DNA from: JACPNK01 sp964479745
GTDB taxonomy: Bacteria; Patescibacteriota; Minisyncoccia; 2-02-FULL-40-12; IGHO2-12-FULL-4
Direction of reading: 5' to 3'
DNA length: 34,915 nucleotides
Assembly (NCBI GenBank): GCA_964479745.1
Contig: CAYZNJ010000003.1
Span: 1 to 34,915 of the forward strand
Below the pieces are notes generated by a model. The model had not been told where the DNA came from. It searched no databases and saw only the letters and a list, made by a program, of their open reading frames with translations. Positions within the stretch are counted from its first letter, which is position 1. The number at the start of each line of letters is the position of its first letter. Both the position numbers and the translations under genes were made by a program. This document shows, piece by piece, positions 21,991-29,392 of this stretch.

Positions 21991-23714
21991 ACCAGGAAAT
22001 AGCTAAAATCTTAAATGAAATCGCTGTTTTGCTGGACATTAAGGGAGTGGACTTTAAGCCGCGGGCTTACGAAAAAGCCGCGTATGCCATAGAATCTTTA
22101 GCCGAGAATGTCGGGGAGATATATAAAAAGGGAGGTTTGAAAGCTCTTGAAGAGATCTCCGGAGTCGGCCAAAGCATCGCCGAAAAAATTGAGGAGTTTA
22201 TAAAGACGGGCAAAATCCACGAGTACCAGAAACTCAAAACTGAATTTCCCGTTGACATCAGCGGCCTCAAAAAAGTTGAAGGCCTTGGTCCAAAAACAAT
22301 TAGGAAGCTTTATCAAGAATTAAAAATTAAAGATTTAAAATCTTTGAAAGAGGCTGTTGAGACGGGCAAGTTAAGCAAGCTGGAAGGTTTAGGCGAAAAA
22401 TCAGAGCAGAAAATTTTAAAAAGCATTAGTTTTTTGGAGCAATCGTGCGGCCGTTTTTCAATTGCTGTCGCTTTGCCCCTTTCTCGAAGAATCGTGGAAA
22501 GATTGCGTTCTTTGCCGGAAGTTAAAAAAGCCGAGTTTGCCGGTTCAATCGCAAGAATGCAAGAAACTGTCGGCGACTTGGATATTTTAGTAATTTCAGA
22601 TAAGCCATCAAAAGTGATGGATTATTTTGTGAAAATGCCGGAAGTGCAGGAAGTTGTCGTTAGGGGCGATACTAAAACTTCGGTGCGTCTGAAAATCGGC
22701 ATGGATGCCGATTTGCGGGTTGTGCCGCCGGAATCTTTCGGCGCCGCCTTGCAATACTTTATAGGCGATAAGTATCATAATATAGCTGTTCGTGAGATCG
22801 CTATCAAAAAAGGCTACAAGCTAAACGAATATGGTTTGTTTAAGGAAAATAAAATAATAGCCGCCGAAAACGAAAAAGAAATTTATGAAAAATTAGGCAT
22901 GGCTTGGATGCCGCCGGAGATGCGGACTAATCATGGCGAAATTGAAGCGGCCCTTCGACAAGCTCAGGGCAAGCTTCCAGGATTACCAAACCTGATTGGT
23001 TACGAAGATCTGAAAGGCGATTTACAGACTCATAGCGACTGGACTGATGGCGAACACTCAATGAAAGAAATGGCTGAAGCGGCGAAGAAAAAAGGGCTAG
23101 AATACATTTGCATTACTGATCACACAAAATCTTTAGCTATGACTGGCGGCAGCGACGAAAAAAGAATTTTAAAGCAGATGGCTGAAATTGATAAACTGCA
23201 AAAAGAATTAAGCGGCATAAAAATACTAAAAGGGGCGGAGGTTAATATTAATAAAGACGGCACTTTAGATATTGACGATGAAACATTGGCAAAACTTGAT
23301 GTTGTCGGCGCTTCAGTCCACTCAAATTTTAATATGGAGGAAAAAGATATGACCGCTAGAATTACCCGAGCTATGGAAAATCCCAATGTTGATATTTTAT
23401 TCCACCCCACCGGCCGTCTGATTCAAAAAAGAGAAGCTTACAAAGTTGATATGGATGCGGTTACAAAATCAGCCAAGGAAACCAAAACGATCTTGGAGTG
23501 CGACGCTTATCCTGAAAGGCTTGATATGAAAGATGAGCATATTAGAAAAGCTGTTGATGCCGGAGTAAAAATCAGCATTGACTCCGACGCCCACTCAACA
23601 GTCCATTTTGATTTTCTGGAATACGGCATCGGCCAAGCCCGCCGCGGCTGGGCAGAGAAGAAAGACGTGATAAATACCAGAAGCTTGGAAGAAATGTTGA
23701 AAATGTTGAAATGA
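21987..23714 (+). CDS. polX: DNA polymerase X with C-terminal PHP domain
   Basis: Family X polymerases fill short gaps in base-excision repair; the PHP domain adds 3'-5' exonuclease or phosphatase activity. N-terminal helix-hairpin-helix motifs (EEISGVGQSIAEKI, KKVEGLGPKTIRKLY, SKLEGLGEKSEQKI) bind DNA. The palm shows GSIARMQETVGDLDI with Asp197 and Asp199 and a third Asp242 in GMDADLRVV. The PHP domain begins near DLQTHSDWTDG and includes 'ICITDHT', 'KGAEVNI' and 'DSDAH'. The length of 575 is usual. A REP-like palindrome (22945-22977) encodes LRQAQGKLP in the linker before the PHP domain. The start overlaps the MFS-like stop (ATGA), and the stop overlaps the next start the same way. Confidence 0.96.
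   Translation: MNQEIAKILNEIAVLLDIKGVDFKPRAYEKAAYAIESLAENVGEIYKKGGLKALEEISGVGQSIAEKIEEFIKTGKIHEYQKLKTEFPVDISGLKKVEGLGPKTIRKLYQELKIKDLKSLKEAVETGKLSKLEGLGEKSEQKILKSISFLEQSCGRFSIAVALPLSRRIVERLRSLPEVKKAEFAGSIARMQETVGDLDILVISDKPSKVMDYFVKMPEVQEVVVRGDTKTSVRLKIGMDADLRVVPPESFGAALQYFIGDKYHNIAVREIAIKKGYKLNEYGLFKENKIIAAENEKEIYEKLGMAWMPPEMRTNHGEIEAALRQAQGKLPGLPNLIGYEDLKGDLQTHSDWTDGEHSMKEMAEAAKKKGLEYICITDHTKSLAMTGGSDEKRILKQMAEIDKLQKELSGIKILKGAEVNINKDGTLDIDDETLAKLDVVGASVHSNFNMEEKDMTARITRAMENPNVDILFHPTGRLIQKREAYKVDMDAVTKSAKETKTILECDAYPERLDMKDEHIRKAVDAGVKISIDSDAHSTVHFDFLEYGIGQARRGWAEKKDVINTRSLEEMLKMLK
22945..22977. repeat. REP-like palindrome inside polX
   Basis: CCCTTCGACAAGCTCAGGG (22951-22969), flanked by GAAGC/GCTTC, lies in frame in the linker between the polymerase and PHP domains. 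It shares the CCCTGAG...GTCGAAGGG pattern with 1622-1671. Confidence 0.7.
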
Positions 23715-23962
23715 CCCAATTCCAGAAGAAAGTTTATAAAGTTGTCTCTAAAATACCCAAAGGCCAGACGATGACTTACAAAGAAGTGGCTGTGGCTATC
23801 GGCAATCCACACGCTTGTCGGGCGGTGGGTAATGCTTTAAATAGAAATCCACATTTAGGCGTTGTGCCATGCCACAGGGTTATCCGTTCTGACGGCAAGA
23901 CCGGTGGTTATATACTAGGAACAAAAGAAAAGGTAAAATTATTGGAAACAGAAAGGATATAA
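23711..23962 (+). CDS. one-domain O6-alkylguanine-DNA alkyltransferase-type protein
   Basis: 83 residues covering only the C-terminal DNA-binding and active-site domain of MGMT/Ada. 'IPKGQTMTYKEVAVAIGNPHACRAVGNALNRNP' is the helix-turn-helix with the arginine finger region, and VVPCHRVIRSDGKTGGY holds the active-site PCHRV with Cys54. Because Cys is kept it may be a true methyltransferase rather than an ATL protein, in which the residue is Trp. The N-terminal domain of full MGMT is absent, as in many small bacterial members. The start overlaps the polX stop (ATGA), so repair functions are coupled. Confidence 0.9.
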   Translation: MTQFQKKVYKVVSKIPKGQTMTYKEVAVAIGNPHACRAVGNALNRNPHLGVVPCHRVIRSDGKTGGYILGTKEKVKLLETERI

Positions 23963-23985
23963 CCGGCGAAGGATTTTTAAACTTT

Positions 23986-25119
23986 ATGTCTTACAGAATT
24001 TTACTTGTCGGTGGCGGTTCTGGGGGACATGTTTTCCCTCTGATTTCCGTTGCCGATTCTCTAAAAAACTTGGCGGTAAAAGAAAACAAAGATGTGGAGA
24101 TAATACTGTTGGGCGAAGGAAGATTTTTCGAGGAAGCGGCGAAGAACAGCGGTTTTAAATATAAAAAAATACTTGCCGGAAAATTCCGGAGATATTTTAG
24201 TTTGGAAAATTTTTTAGACCCGTTCAAAATGATAGCCGGTTTTTTCCAGTCCTTCTGGCATCTTTTCTGGCTGATGCCGGATGCGGTTTTTGCCAAAGGC
24301 GGCTACGCTTCTTTTTTTCCGGTTTTGGCGGCAAAAATATTTTTTATACCGATTTACATTCATGATTCAGACTCTGTCCCCGGCGCTGCCAACCGTTTTA
24401 TGGCAAAAATGGCCAAAAAGATTTTTATTTCTTTTGAATCGGCCAAAAAATACTTTCCGGCAGAAAAAACAGAATTAGTCGGCAATCCGGTTCGCAAAAG
24501 TCTTTTAAACGGAGACAGAAGCAAAGCTGTTTCATTTTTCGGTCTTTCTGAATCTCTGCCGACAGTTGTAATTTTAGGCGGCAGTCAGGGAGCCAAAAAA
24601 ATTAATAACATTATTCTTGCCTCCATAATCCAGCTTACCCAAAATTTTCAAGTTATCCACCAAACCGGAGATAAAAATTTTGAAGAAGTGAAAAAATTTA
24701 CAGAGCAACTGGAAAAAGAACTTGAGGGCCCGACTGCTGGACAAATCAAAAGCCGTTACAAAATTTATCCCTTTTTCAACGAATCCGAACTTGCTTTGGC
24801 CTATGCTCTTGGCGATGTTTTTGTTTCTCGCGCCAGTGCCGGCGGTATCTTTGAAATTTCAGCATTGGGTAAACCGCTTATTGTTATTCCGATTAAAGAC
24901 TCCGCCCAAAACCATCAATACTTAAATGCCATTGAAATTACTAAATATGGCGCGACTCTTATAGAAGAAGAAAACTTAATTGCCAGCATTTTTATAAATG
25001 AAATTAAAGAAGCTTACCAAAAGAAAGAAGAACTGGTGGCAAAAATAAAATCTTTTGCTAGATTAGATGCGGCCGAAAAAATCGCCGCAACCGTACTTGA
25101 AAGTCAAGCATTGACTTAA
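23986..25119 (+). CDS. murG: MurG N-acetylglucosaminyltransferase (lipid II synthesis)
   Basis: MurG transfers GlcNAc from UDP-GlcNAc to lipid I on the inner face of the membrane, giving lipid II. The N-terminus ILLVGGGSGGHVFPLISVADSL has the GGGxGGH loop (residues 9-15). 'PDAVFAKGGYASFFPVLAA', 'HDSDSVPGAANRFMAK', 'VVILGGSQGAKKIN' and the C-terminal 'VSRASAGGIFEISALGKPLIVIP' with 'DSAQNHQYLNA' form the nucleotide-sugar site. 377 residues is close to usual. The stop overlaps the promoter of the next gene. Confidence 0.95.
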   Translation: MSYRILLVGGGSGGHVFPLISVADSLKNLAVKENKDVEIILLGEGRFFEEAAKNSGFKYKKILAGKFRRYFSLENFLDPFKMIAGFFQSFWHLFWLMPDAVFAKGGYASFFPVLAAKIFFIPIYIHDSDSVPGAANRFMAKMAKKIFISFESAKKYFPAEKTELVGNPVRKSLLNGDRSKAVSFFGLSESLPTVVILGGSQGAKKINNIILASIIQLTQNFQVIHQTGDKNFEEVKKFTEQLEKELEGPTAGQIKSRYKIYPFFNESELALAYALGDVFVSRASAGGIFEISALGKPLIVIPIKDSAQNHQYLNAIEITKYGATLIEEENLIASIFINEIKEAYQKKEELVAKIKSFARLDAAEKIAATVLESQALT

Positions 25120-25139
25120 ATTGTCAGATATTGTACAAT
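25111..25139 (+). promoter_or_regulatory. promoter of the ABC exporter gene
   Basis: TTGACT (25111-25116), 17-base spacer, TACAAT (25134-25139), overlapping the murG stop. AAGGAG at 25168-25173 precedes the GTG start at 25180 by six bases. Confidence 0.7.
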
Positions 25140-25179
25140 ACTAAATCCTCTTTTACAACTAGGGTGGAAGGAGAAAAAA

Positions 25180-26736
25180 GTGATTGAATTCAACCCCGAA
25201 TTAGAGCATGACCCGGAACTAGACAGACCGGCGGCGAAAAATATCAAAGATTATGCAACAAATCTGAAAAGAATGTATAAAGCTCTGTATCGGGTTTGGG
25301 CGGAGTTGGTCAGCAGTAAAGGCAAACATTTGCTTTTATTCATGCTTATTCCGCTGCTCGTAATTTGTTTTATCGGCGTCCTTACGCCGATAGCCATCAA
25401 AACTATATTTGACGGTGTTCTTGAAAGTCTTACCAAGTCAAACGGTTTTAACGGGCAAATTACAAAAGGAGTTTTATTTTTAACCGGACTTTTTGTGCTT
25501 TCTGAAATAGCGCAACTGGCCAAAAGAAGCGTCCGTGAACACATCTTTGACGAGAACAGCCGTTCTTTAAGGCAGGAAACAAATACGAAATTTTTTGAAA
25601 AGTCTCTTGGCGAACATATCACGCAAAACAGATTGCTCAACGAATCTTCCGTCAAAAAAGGTTACGAACGAGTTGAGGCTTTTGAAAAAACAATGCTTTT
25701 TGAAGGCATTGAAAATACTGCCAATGTTTGTCTGGCTTTTTTTGCAACGTGGTATCTAAGTTGGGTTTTAGGGCTGGTTGCTTCGGTAATGCTTGCTATT
25801 TTCTTGAGCTGGTCTTTGTTTCTTAATAACAAAGTCATGGAGACCTGTTTGCCGCTTGATAAATACTGGAATTTTCTCAGCCGTTATCAATCGGAAAGAT
25901 GGCGTTTTGTTCAGAGAGTAAAAACCAACGCCAAAGAAGAAGAAGAAATAAAAAATATAAACGAGTTCTACGAAAGAACGATAGAGAAAGACTTAAAATT
26001 TTGGCTTTGGGTTATTAGGCAAATCTCCTGGCGCGCCATAGCGAACCATCTGATTCTTGTCGGAGTAGTTATTTTTGGAGCGATACAGGTTATCACCAAA
26101 GTTATAACTTTGGGGGCATTGTATCCGATAATAAATTATATGCAGAAAATAACCGACGGGCTTTACCAGTTAAGCGATTTGGAGCACCAAGTCAATTATT
26201 GGTCGCCGTCAATTATAACTTTCCAAAAAGCGCTTGATAAACCAGAAAAACTTTCTTTACCGTCAAGTCCTGTGGTTCTAGATAAAACAACTATCTGTCG
26301 AGTAAAATTTGAGAATGTCGGTTATCAATTTCCTCCAAGAACTGAACTTGGGGATGCTAACCTTCCGGCCTTGCATCAAATTTCTTTTGCGGTTGAACCG
26401 GGTGAAAAAGTGGCTCTGATTGCTCAAAGCGGCGCTGGCAAAACAACTTTGATGCAGCTTTTGCTTCGTTTTATGGACCCGACTTCTGGACGTATTACTG
26501 TCGACGGTGTTGATTTGCGTGACATTAAAGTTGAATCTTGGATGAAACTAGTTGGATATATTCCCCAAGAGCCACAAATTTTTAGCGGCACTTTTCGTAG
26601 CAATCTTCTCTATGGTTTGTCTGATGAGGAGGCGGCGAAAGTATCAGACGAGGAATTGTGGGAAGTGGTAAGAACGCTTCAGTTGGACTTGGGTACAAGA
26701 CTGACAAACGGCCTTGATACTGAGCTTGGCCACTAA
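25180..26736 (+). CDS. ABC exporter half-transporter, 5' part, interrupted before the gap
   Basis: GTG start with a good Shine-Dalgarno site. Residues ~45-330 form a six-helix exporter membrane domain (first helix HLLLFMLIPLLVICFIGVL). The nucleotide-binding domain begins near 365: Walker A AQSGAGKTT, the Q-loop YIPQEPQIFSGTF. The frame stops at TAA 26734-26736 just before the signature. Reading on in the same frame gives GIDLYGGQ, a stop, then QRLTIAAA, clearly the LSGGQKQRL signature with Ser as Tyr and Lys as a stop. Both stops are TAA where AAA (Lys) is expected, so either low-quality sequence at a contig end or a decaying gene is likely. Walker B and the rest are not on this side of the gap. 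Confidence 0.8.
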   Translation: MIEFNPELEHDPELDRPAAKNIKDYATNLKRMYKALYRVWAELVSSKGKHLLLFMLIPLLVICFIGVLTPIAIKTIFDGVLESLTKSNGFNGQITKGVLFLTGLFVLSEIAQLAKRSVREHIFDENSRSLRQETNTKFFEKSLGEHITQNRLLNESSVKKGYERVEAFEKTMLFEGIENTANVCLAFFATWYLSWVLGLVASVMLAIFLSWSLFLNNKVMETCLPLDKYWNFLSRYQSERWRFVQRVKTNAKEEEEIKNINEFYERTIEKDLKFWLWVIRQISWRAIANHLILVGVVIFGAIQVITKVITLGALYPIINYMQKITDGLYQLSDLEHQVNYWSPSIITFQKALDKPEKLSLPSSPVVLDKTTICRVKFENVGYQFPPRTELGDANLPALHQISFAVEPGEKVALIAQSGAGKTTLMQLLLRFMDPTSGRITVDGVDLRDIKVESWMKLVGYIPQEPQIFSGTFRSNLLYGLSDEEAAKVSDEELWEVVRTLQLDLGTRLTNGLDTELGH

Positions 26737-26786
26737 GGCATTGACCTTTATGGCGGACAATAACAACGTTTAACGATTGCCGCGGC

Positions 26787-26796
26787 NNNNNNNNNN
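26787..26796. other. assembly gap (10 N)
   Basis: Ten undetermined bases inside the ABC transporter region. The sequences on both sides each encode an ABC signature motif, so the true distance is unknown and the join may be wrong. Confidence 0.98.
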
Positions 26797-27163
26797 ACTT
26801 GAAAAGAAAAATGAATATCCTGGCAATCTTTCTGGCGGACAAAAACAACGTTTAATGATCGGCGCGGCGGCTCTAAAGAAACCAAGATTTATGGTTGTTG
26901 ATGAGGCGACGAGTTCTTTGGATGCTACGACCGAGAAATTAGTCCAAAGCGGATTGGAAACAGTTTTGGGTCCGGGTGTCGGCGCTTTGATTGTTACTCA
27001 CCGTTTGGCAACTGTCCGGCGTATTTGCGACAAGTTTGTCATGATTGACCCGGTTAACGGCCATGGCGGTGAAGTGATTGCCATTGCTTCAAGTTTTGAA
27101 GAACTTGGTTCTAAGACAGAACATTTTAGAAAACTGGCTTTGGACCAAGATATAGTTCTTTAG
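26797..27163 (+). CDS. ABC transporter ATP-binding domain, 3' part after the gap
   Basis: The open frame after the gap encodes NLSGGQKQRLMIGAAALKKP (signature), FMVVDEATSSLD (Walker B and D-loop) and LIVTHRLATVRRIC (switch His), then about 40 residues to the stop. It is the C-terminal third of an exporter-type nucleotide-binding domain. Residues before the signature (LEKKNEYPGN) do not match the left side (LGH.GID), so it may belong to a second, paralogous half-transporter rather than to the same gene. A terminator follows at once. Confidence 0.7.
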
Positions 27164-27179
27164 TTTAGTAATTTTTTTT

Positions 27180-27209
27180 AAAGCACCTCTTTTAGAAGGG
27201 GTGCTTTTT
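27180..27209 (+). terminator. intrinsic terminator after the ABC gene
   Basis: AAAGCACC (27180-27187), loop, GGTGCTTT (27200-27207), then T-rich sequence. Confidence 0.8.
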
Positions 27210-27337
27210 GTTTGGGAGGTTCGTTATGGGGTGTTGATAAGTTTGGTTAGCAATTTGGGGGTTATTGTGGATATAATTAAAACCGAGGTCGCGGTTGTTT
27301 CAAAACAACCTAAATTAATTTTTTATATTAAAATAAT

Positions 27338-27487
27338 ATGTGGACTTGGATTTTAGTCATAGTAGTTGTGGTCGCTATTTTGGTTTGGTGGATGAAAAAG
27401 AAAGGAAAAAAGTCAGACGGCGGGATGTCGGGAATGTCCGGCGGCAACATGCCGATGGGCGGCGGTCAGATGGGTGGTGGCATGTAG
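27338..27487 (+). CDS. tiny membrane protein with Gly/Met-rich tail (49 aa)
   Basis: ATG 27338 opens a 49-residue frame: one membrane helix (WTWILVIVVVVAILVWWM, residues 2-19), a basic KKKGKK stretch, then a tail of repeated Gly and Met (SGMSGGNMPMGGGQMGGGM). A TATAAT at 27272-27277 and a small hairpin (GGTTGTTT/AAACAACC) lie upstream, and a strong terminator lies 20 bases downstream, so it is a monocistronic unit. The Met-rich tail could bind copper or act as a flexible tether; this is speculation. No family recognised. Confidence 0.65.
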   Translation: MWTWILVIVVVVAILVWWMKKKGKKSDGGMSGMSGGNMPMGGGQMGGGM

Positions 27488-27508
27488 CAACCAATTACTC
27501 AAAAAACT

Positions 27509-27544
27509 AACCCAGCTCTTTTTGCGAAAAGAGCTGGGTTTTGT
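27509..27544 (+). terminator. strong bidirectional terminator
   Basis: Near-perfect stem AACCCAGCTCTTTT / AAAAGAGCTGGGTT with loop TGCG, followed by TTTGTT. The complement also ends in T-rich sequence. Confidence 0.85.
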
Positions 27545-27555
27545 TATTATCAGTT

Positions 27556-28407
27556 ATGACTTGGCAAACCCTCGGTTTTGACTTAAACAAGAAATTTTTT
27601 GAACGCGGTTTGCAGAATGGCGGTTTAAGCCATGCCTATCTTTTTACCGGCCAGGAAATGATCGGCAAAAAAACTTTTGCTTTGGAACTGGCTAAAATGG
27701 CCAATGAGCTTCCCGAAGATTTTGCCAATAACCCAGATCTATTGTTCATTCAAGAAAAAGAAAACATCAGCATTGATCAGGCAAGAAAACTGAAAAGTTT
27801 TTTGAGTTTAAAACCTTACTCCGGCAGATATAAAGTGGCGATTATTGATGACTGCCACTTAATGAATCAAGAAGCGGCCAACGCCATACTTAAAGTTTTG
27901 GAAGAACCGCCGGCGCATTCTTTGATTATCATGGTTACCGCTAACCCGAAATTGCTTTTGCCGACTATCTATTCCCGTTGTCAGGAAATTAAATTTAACC
28001 CTTTACCCCGAAACCAGCTCTTAAAATATCTCAACGACTTAGGTTTAAATCAGGCCCAAGCCGAATTTCTAGCCGACTTTTCAAATGGACGGCTGGGTTT
28101 GGCTTATCAGCTTAAGGAGAGCAATAGCTTTAAAGAAATAAAAAAGACTTTGGAGGCTTTTAACAAAATTTTTAGATCAAACTTAAATGACCGTTTAAGT
28201 TTTGCTGAAAAAGTTTTGCAAAAAGATGACGGTAGCTTGTTGCCGATGCTCCTTTATTGGATGTTTTACTTAAGATCTAGTTTGTCAAAAAACTTAAAAA
28301 TCAACCGAGCCCAAACCCTAAAAAATATAATGGAAACCAGATACATTCTGTCTAAACCGCAGTATAATCACCGTTTAGCTTTTGAAAATTTATTAATTAA
28401 TTTGTAA
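27556..28407 (+). CDS. holB: DNA polymerase III delta-prime subunit (clamp loader)
   Basis: A clamp-loader AAA+ protein. The N-terminus GLSHAYLFTGQEMIGKKTFALELAK is the HolB/DnaX opening, with a weakened P-loop (GQEMIGKKT) as normal for delta-prime, which does not hydrolyse ATP. 'SIDQARKLKSFLSLKPYSGRYKVAIIDDCHLMNQEAANAILKVLEEPPAHSLIIMVT' and 'LLPTIYSRCQEIKF' (SRC motif) are diagnostic. I see no four-cysteine zinc module, present in typical HolB and DnaX. ATG 27556 (MTWQTLGF) is preferred to a TTG at 27541 inside the terminator tail. frr follows after four bases. Confidence 0.9.
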   Translation: MTWQTLGFDLNKKFFERGLQNGGLSHAYLFTGQEMIGKKTFALELAKMANELPEDFANNPDLLFIQEKENISIDQARKLKSFLSLKPYSGRYKVAIIDDCHLMNQEAANAILKVLEEPPAHSLIIMVTANPKLLLPTIYSRCQEIKFNPLPRNQLLKYLNDLGLNQAQAEFLADFSNGRLGLAYQLKESNSFKEIKKTLEAFNKIFRSNLNDRLSFAEKVLQKDDGSLLPMLLYWMFYLRSSLSKNLKINRAQTLKNIMETRYILSKPQYNHRLAFENLLINL

Positions 28408-28411
28408 CAAA

Positions 28412-28957
28412 ATGGACATTAATCAGCACAAAAAAGAGTTTGAAAGTGTTTTGGAGCGTTTTAGAGTTGAGGCGGCTTCAATTCGCACCGGCAGAGCGGC
28501 GGCTTCTTTGGTTGACGAAATTATTGTTGAACATTACGGCGCCAGATATAAGTTAAAAGAATTAGCAGCTATAACTATACCTGAACCGAAAATGATTTTA
28601 ATACAGCCTTGGGATAAGGGGGCCATAAGCGCGATTGAGAAAGGAATAAAATCAAGCAACATCGGCCTCAATCCTATTTCTGATGCTCAAGGCATCAGAT
28701 TGGTTCTACCGGCTCTGACTGAAGAAAGAAGAAAAGAATTTATAAAATTGCTAAAGCAAAAAACCGAAGATGCTCGGCAAGCAATCAGGCATGTTCGGGG
28801 CAAGATCTGGGAAGACGTGCAGGAAAAAGAAAAAATCCACCAAATAAGCGAAAACGAAAAGTTCAGAGCTAAAGAAGACTTGCAAAAATTTGTTGACGAA
28901 TACAACCAAAAGATAGAGGAAGTTGAAAAAAAGAAGGAAGCCGAGCTGTTGACATAA
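28412..28957 (+). CDS. frr: ribosome recycling factor
   Basis: With EF-G, this factor splits the post-termination ribosome. Full length at 181 residues. The pattern RVEAASIRTGRAAASLVDEIIVEHYGARYKL, 'AAITIPEPKMILIQPWDKGAISAIEKGIKSSNIGLNP', 'RLVLPALTEERRKEFIKLLKQKTEDARQAIRHVRGKIW' is diagnostic of the two-domain L-shaped fold. ATG 28412 gives the normal N-terminus. It is next to holB rather than the usual tsf-pyrH neighbours. Confidence 0.97.
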   Translation: MDINQHKKEFESVLERFRVEAASIRTGRAAASLVDEIIVEHYGARYKLKELAAITIPEPKMILIQPWDKGAISAIEKGIKSSNIGLNPISDAQGIRLVLPALTEERRKEFIKLLKQKTEDARQAIRHVRGKIWEDVQEKEKIHQISENEKFRAKEDLQKFVDEYNQKIEEVEKKKEAELLT

Positions 28958-28967
28958 CTAGCTTATT

Positions 28968-28996
28968 TTGTTAGCGTACTAAAAGCACATTATAAT
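28968..28996 (+). promoter_or_regulatory. promoter of the lipoprotein candidate
   Basis: TTGTTA (28968-28973), 17-base spacer, TATAAT (28991-28996). AAGGAG at 28997-29002 lies directly after the -10, so it would be at or before the RNA start; the TTG start codon is at 29011. Confidence 0.7.
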
Positions 28997-29010
28997 AAGG
29001 AGAAAGTTCG

Positions 29011-29328
29011 TTGAGAAATCGAAAAGGTAGTTCTGATGGGATAGTTAGCTTAATTATCCTTTTGATTTTTATTTTTGTTGTGTTTCCTCTTGTTTCATGC
29101 AGAGGAGCTTTTGTAAATAAGGATATTGCCGTAAGAGCTCTTGAAAAACAGGGTTATAGTAATATTGAAATTATTAACCACCAATATTTTTTGGTAGGCT
29201 GGAAGGGTTGTGACGACAAAGATGCGGCTAAATTTACTGCTCGTGCTATCAATCCGACAGGCAACAAGGTTGAAGTTTTTGTTTGCACAGGTTGGTTTTT
29301 AAAAGGCGCAACTATTAGAACTAACTGA
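29011..29328 (+). CDS. small lipoprotein candidate (105 aa)
   Basis: TTG start. A basic N-terminus (MRNRKGSSDG) is followed by a hydrophobic helix and the lipobox-like LVSC with Cys30, then a ~75-residue outer domain including ALEKQGYSNIEIINHQYFLVGWKGCDDKDAAKFTARAINPTGNKVEVFVCTGWFLKGATIRTN. Two further cysteines could form a disulfide. The domain resembles small PepSY/BON-like folds only in a general way; no family is claimed. Own promoter and terminator. Confidence 0.7.
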   Translation: MRNRKGSSDGIVSLIILLIFIFVVFPLVSCRGAFVNKDIAVRALEKQGYSNIEIINHQYFLVGWKGCDDKDAAKFTARAINPTGNKVEVFVCTGWFLKGATIRTN

Positions 29329-29332
29329 TCTC

Positions 29333-29356
29333 AGGGGCCAAGAGGCCTCTTTTTTA
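29333..29356 (+). terminator. intrinsic terminator
   Basis: AGGGGCC (29333-29339), loop AAGA, GGCCTCT (29344-29350), then six T. Confidence 0.8.
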
Positions 29357-29392
29357 TTTGAGCAATTTGCTAATTTTTGTTACTCTATTTTT

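Noticed and set aside
21987..23714. Alternative code with TGA as glycine
   Set aside because: polX ends at TGA exactly where the next gene starts, and other genes read through no TGA, so the standard bacterial code fits.
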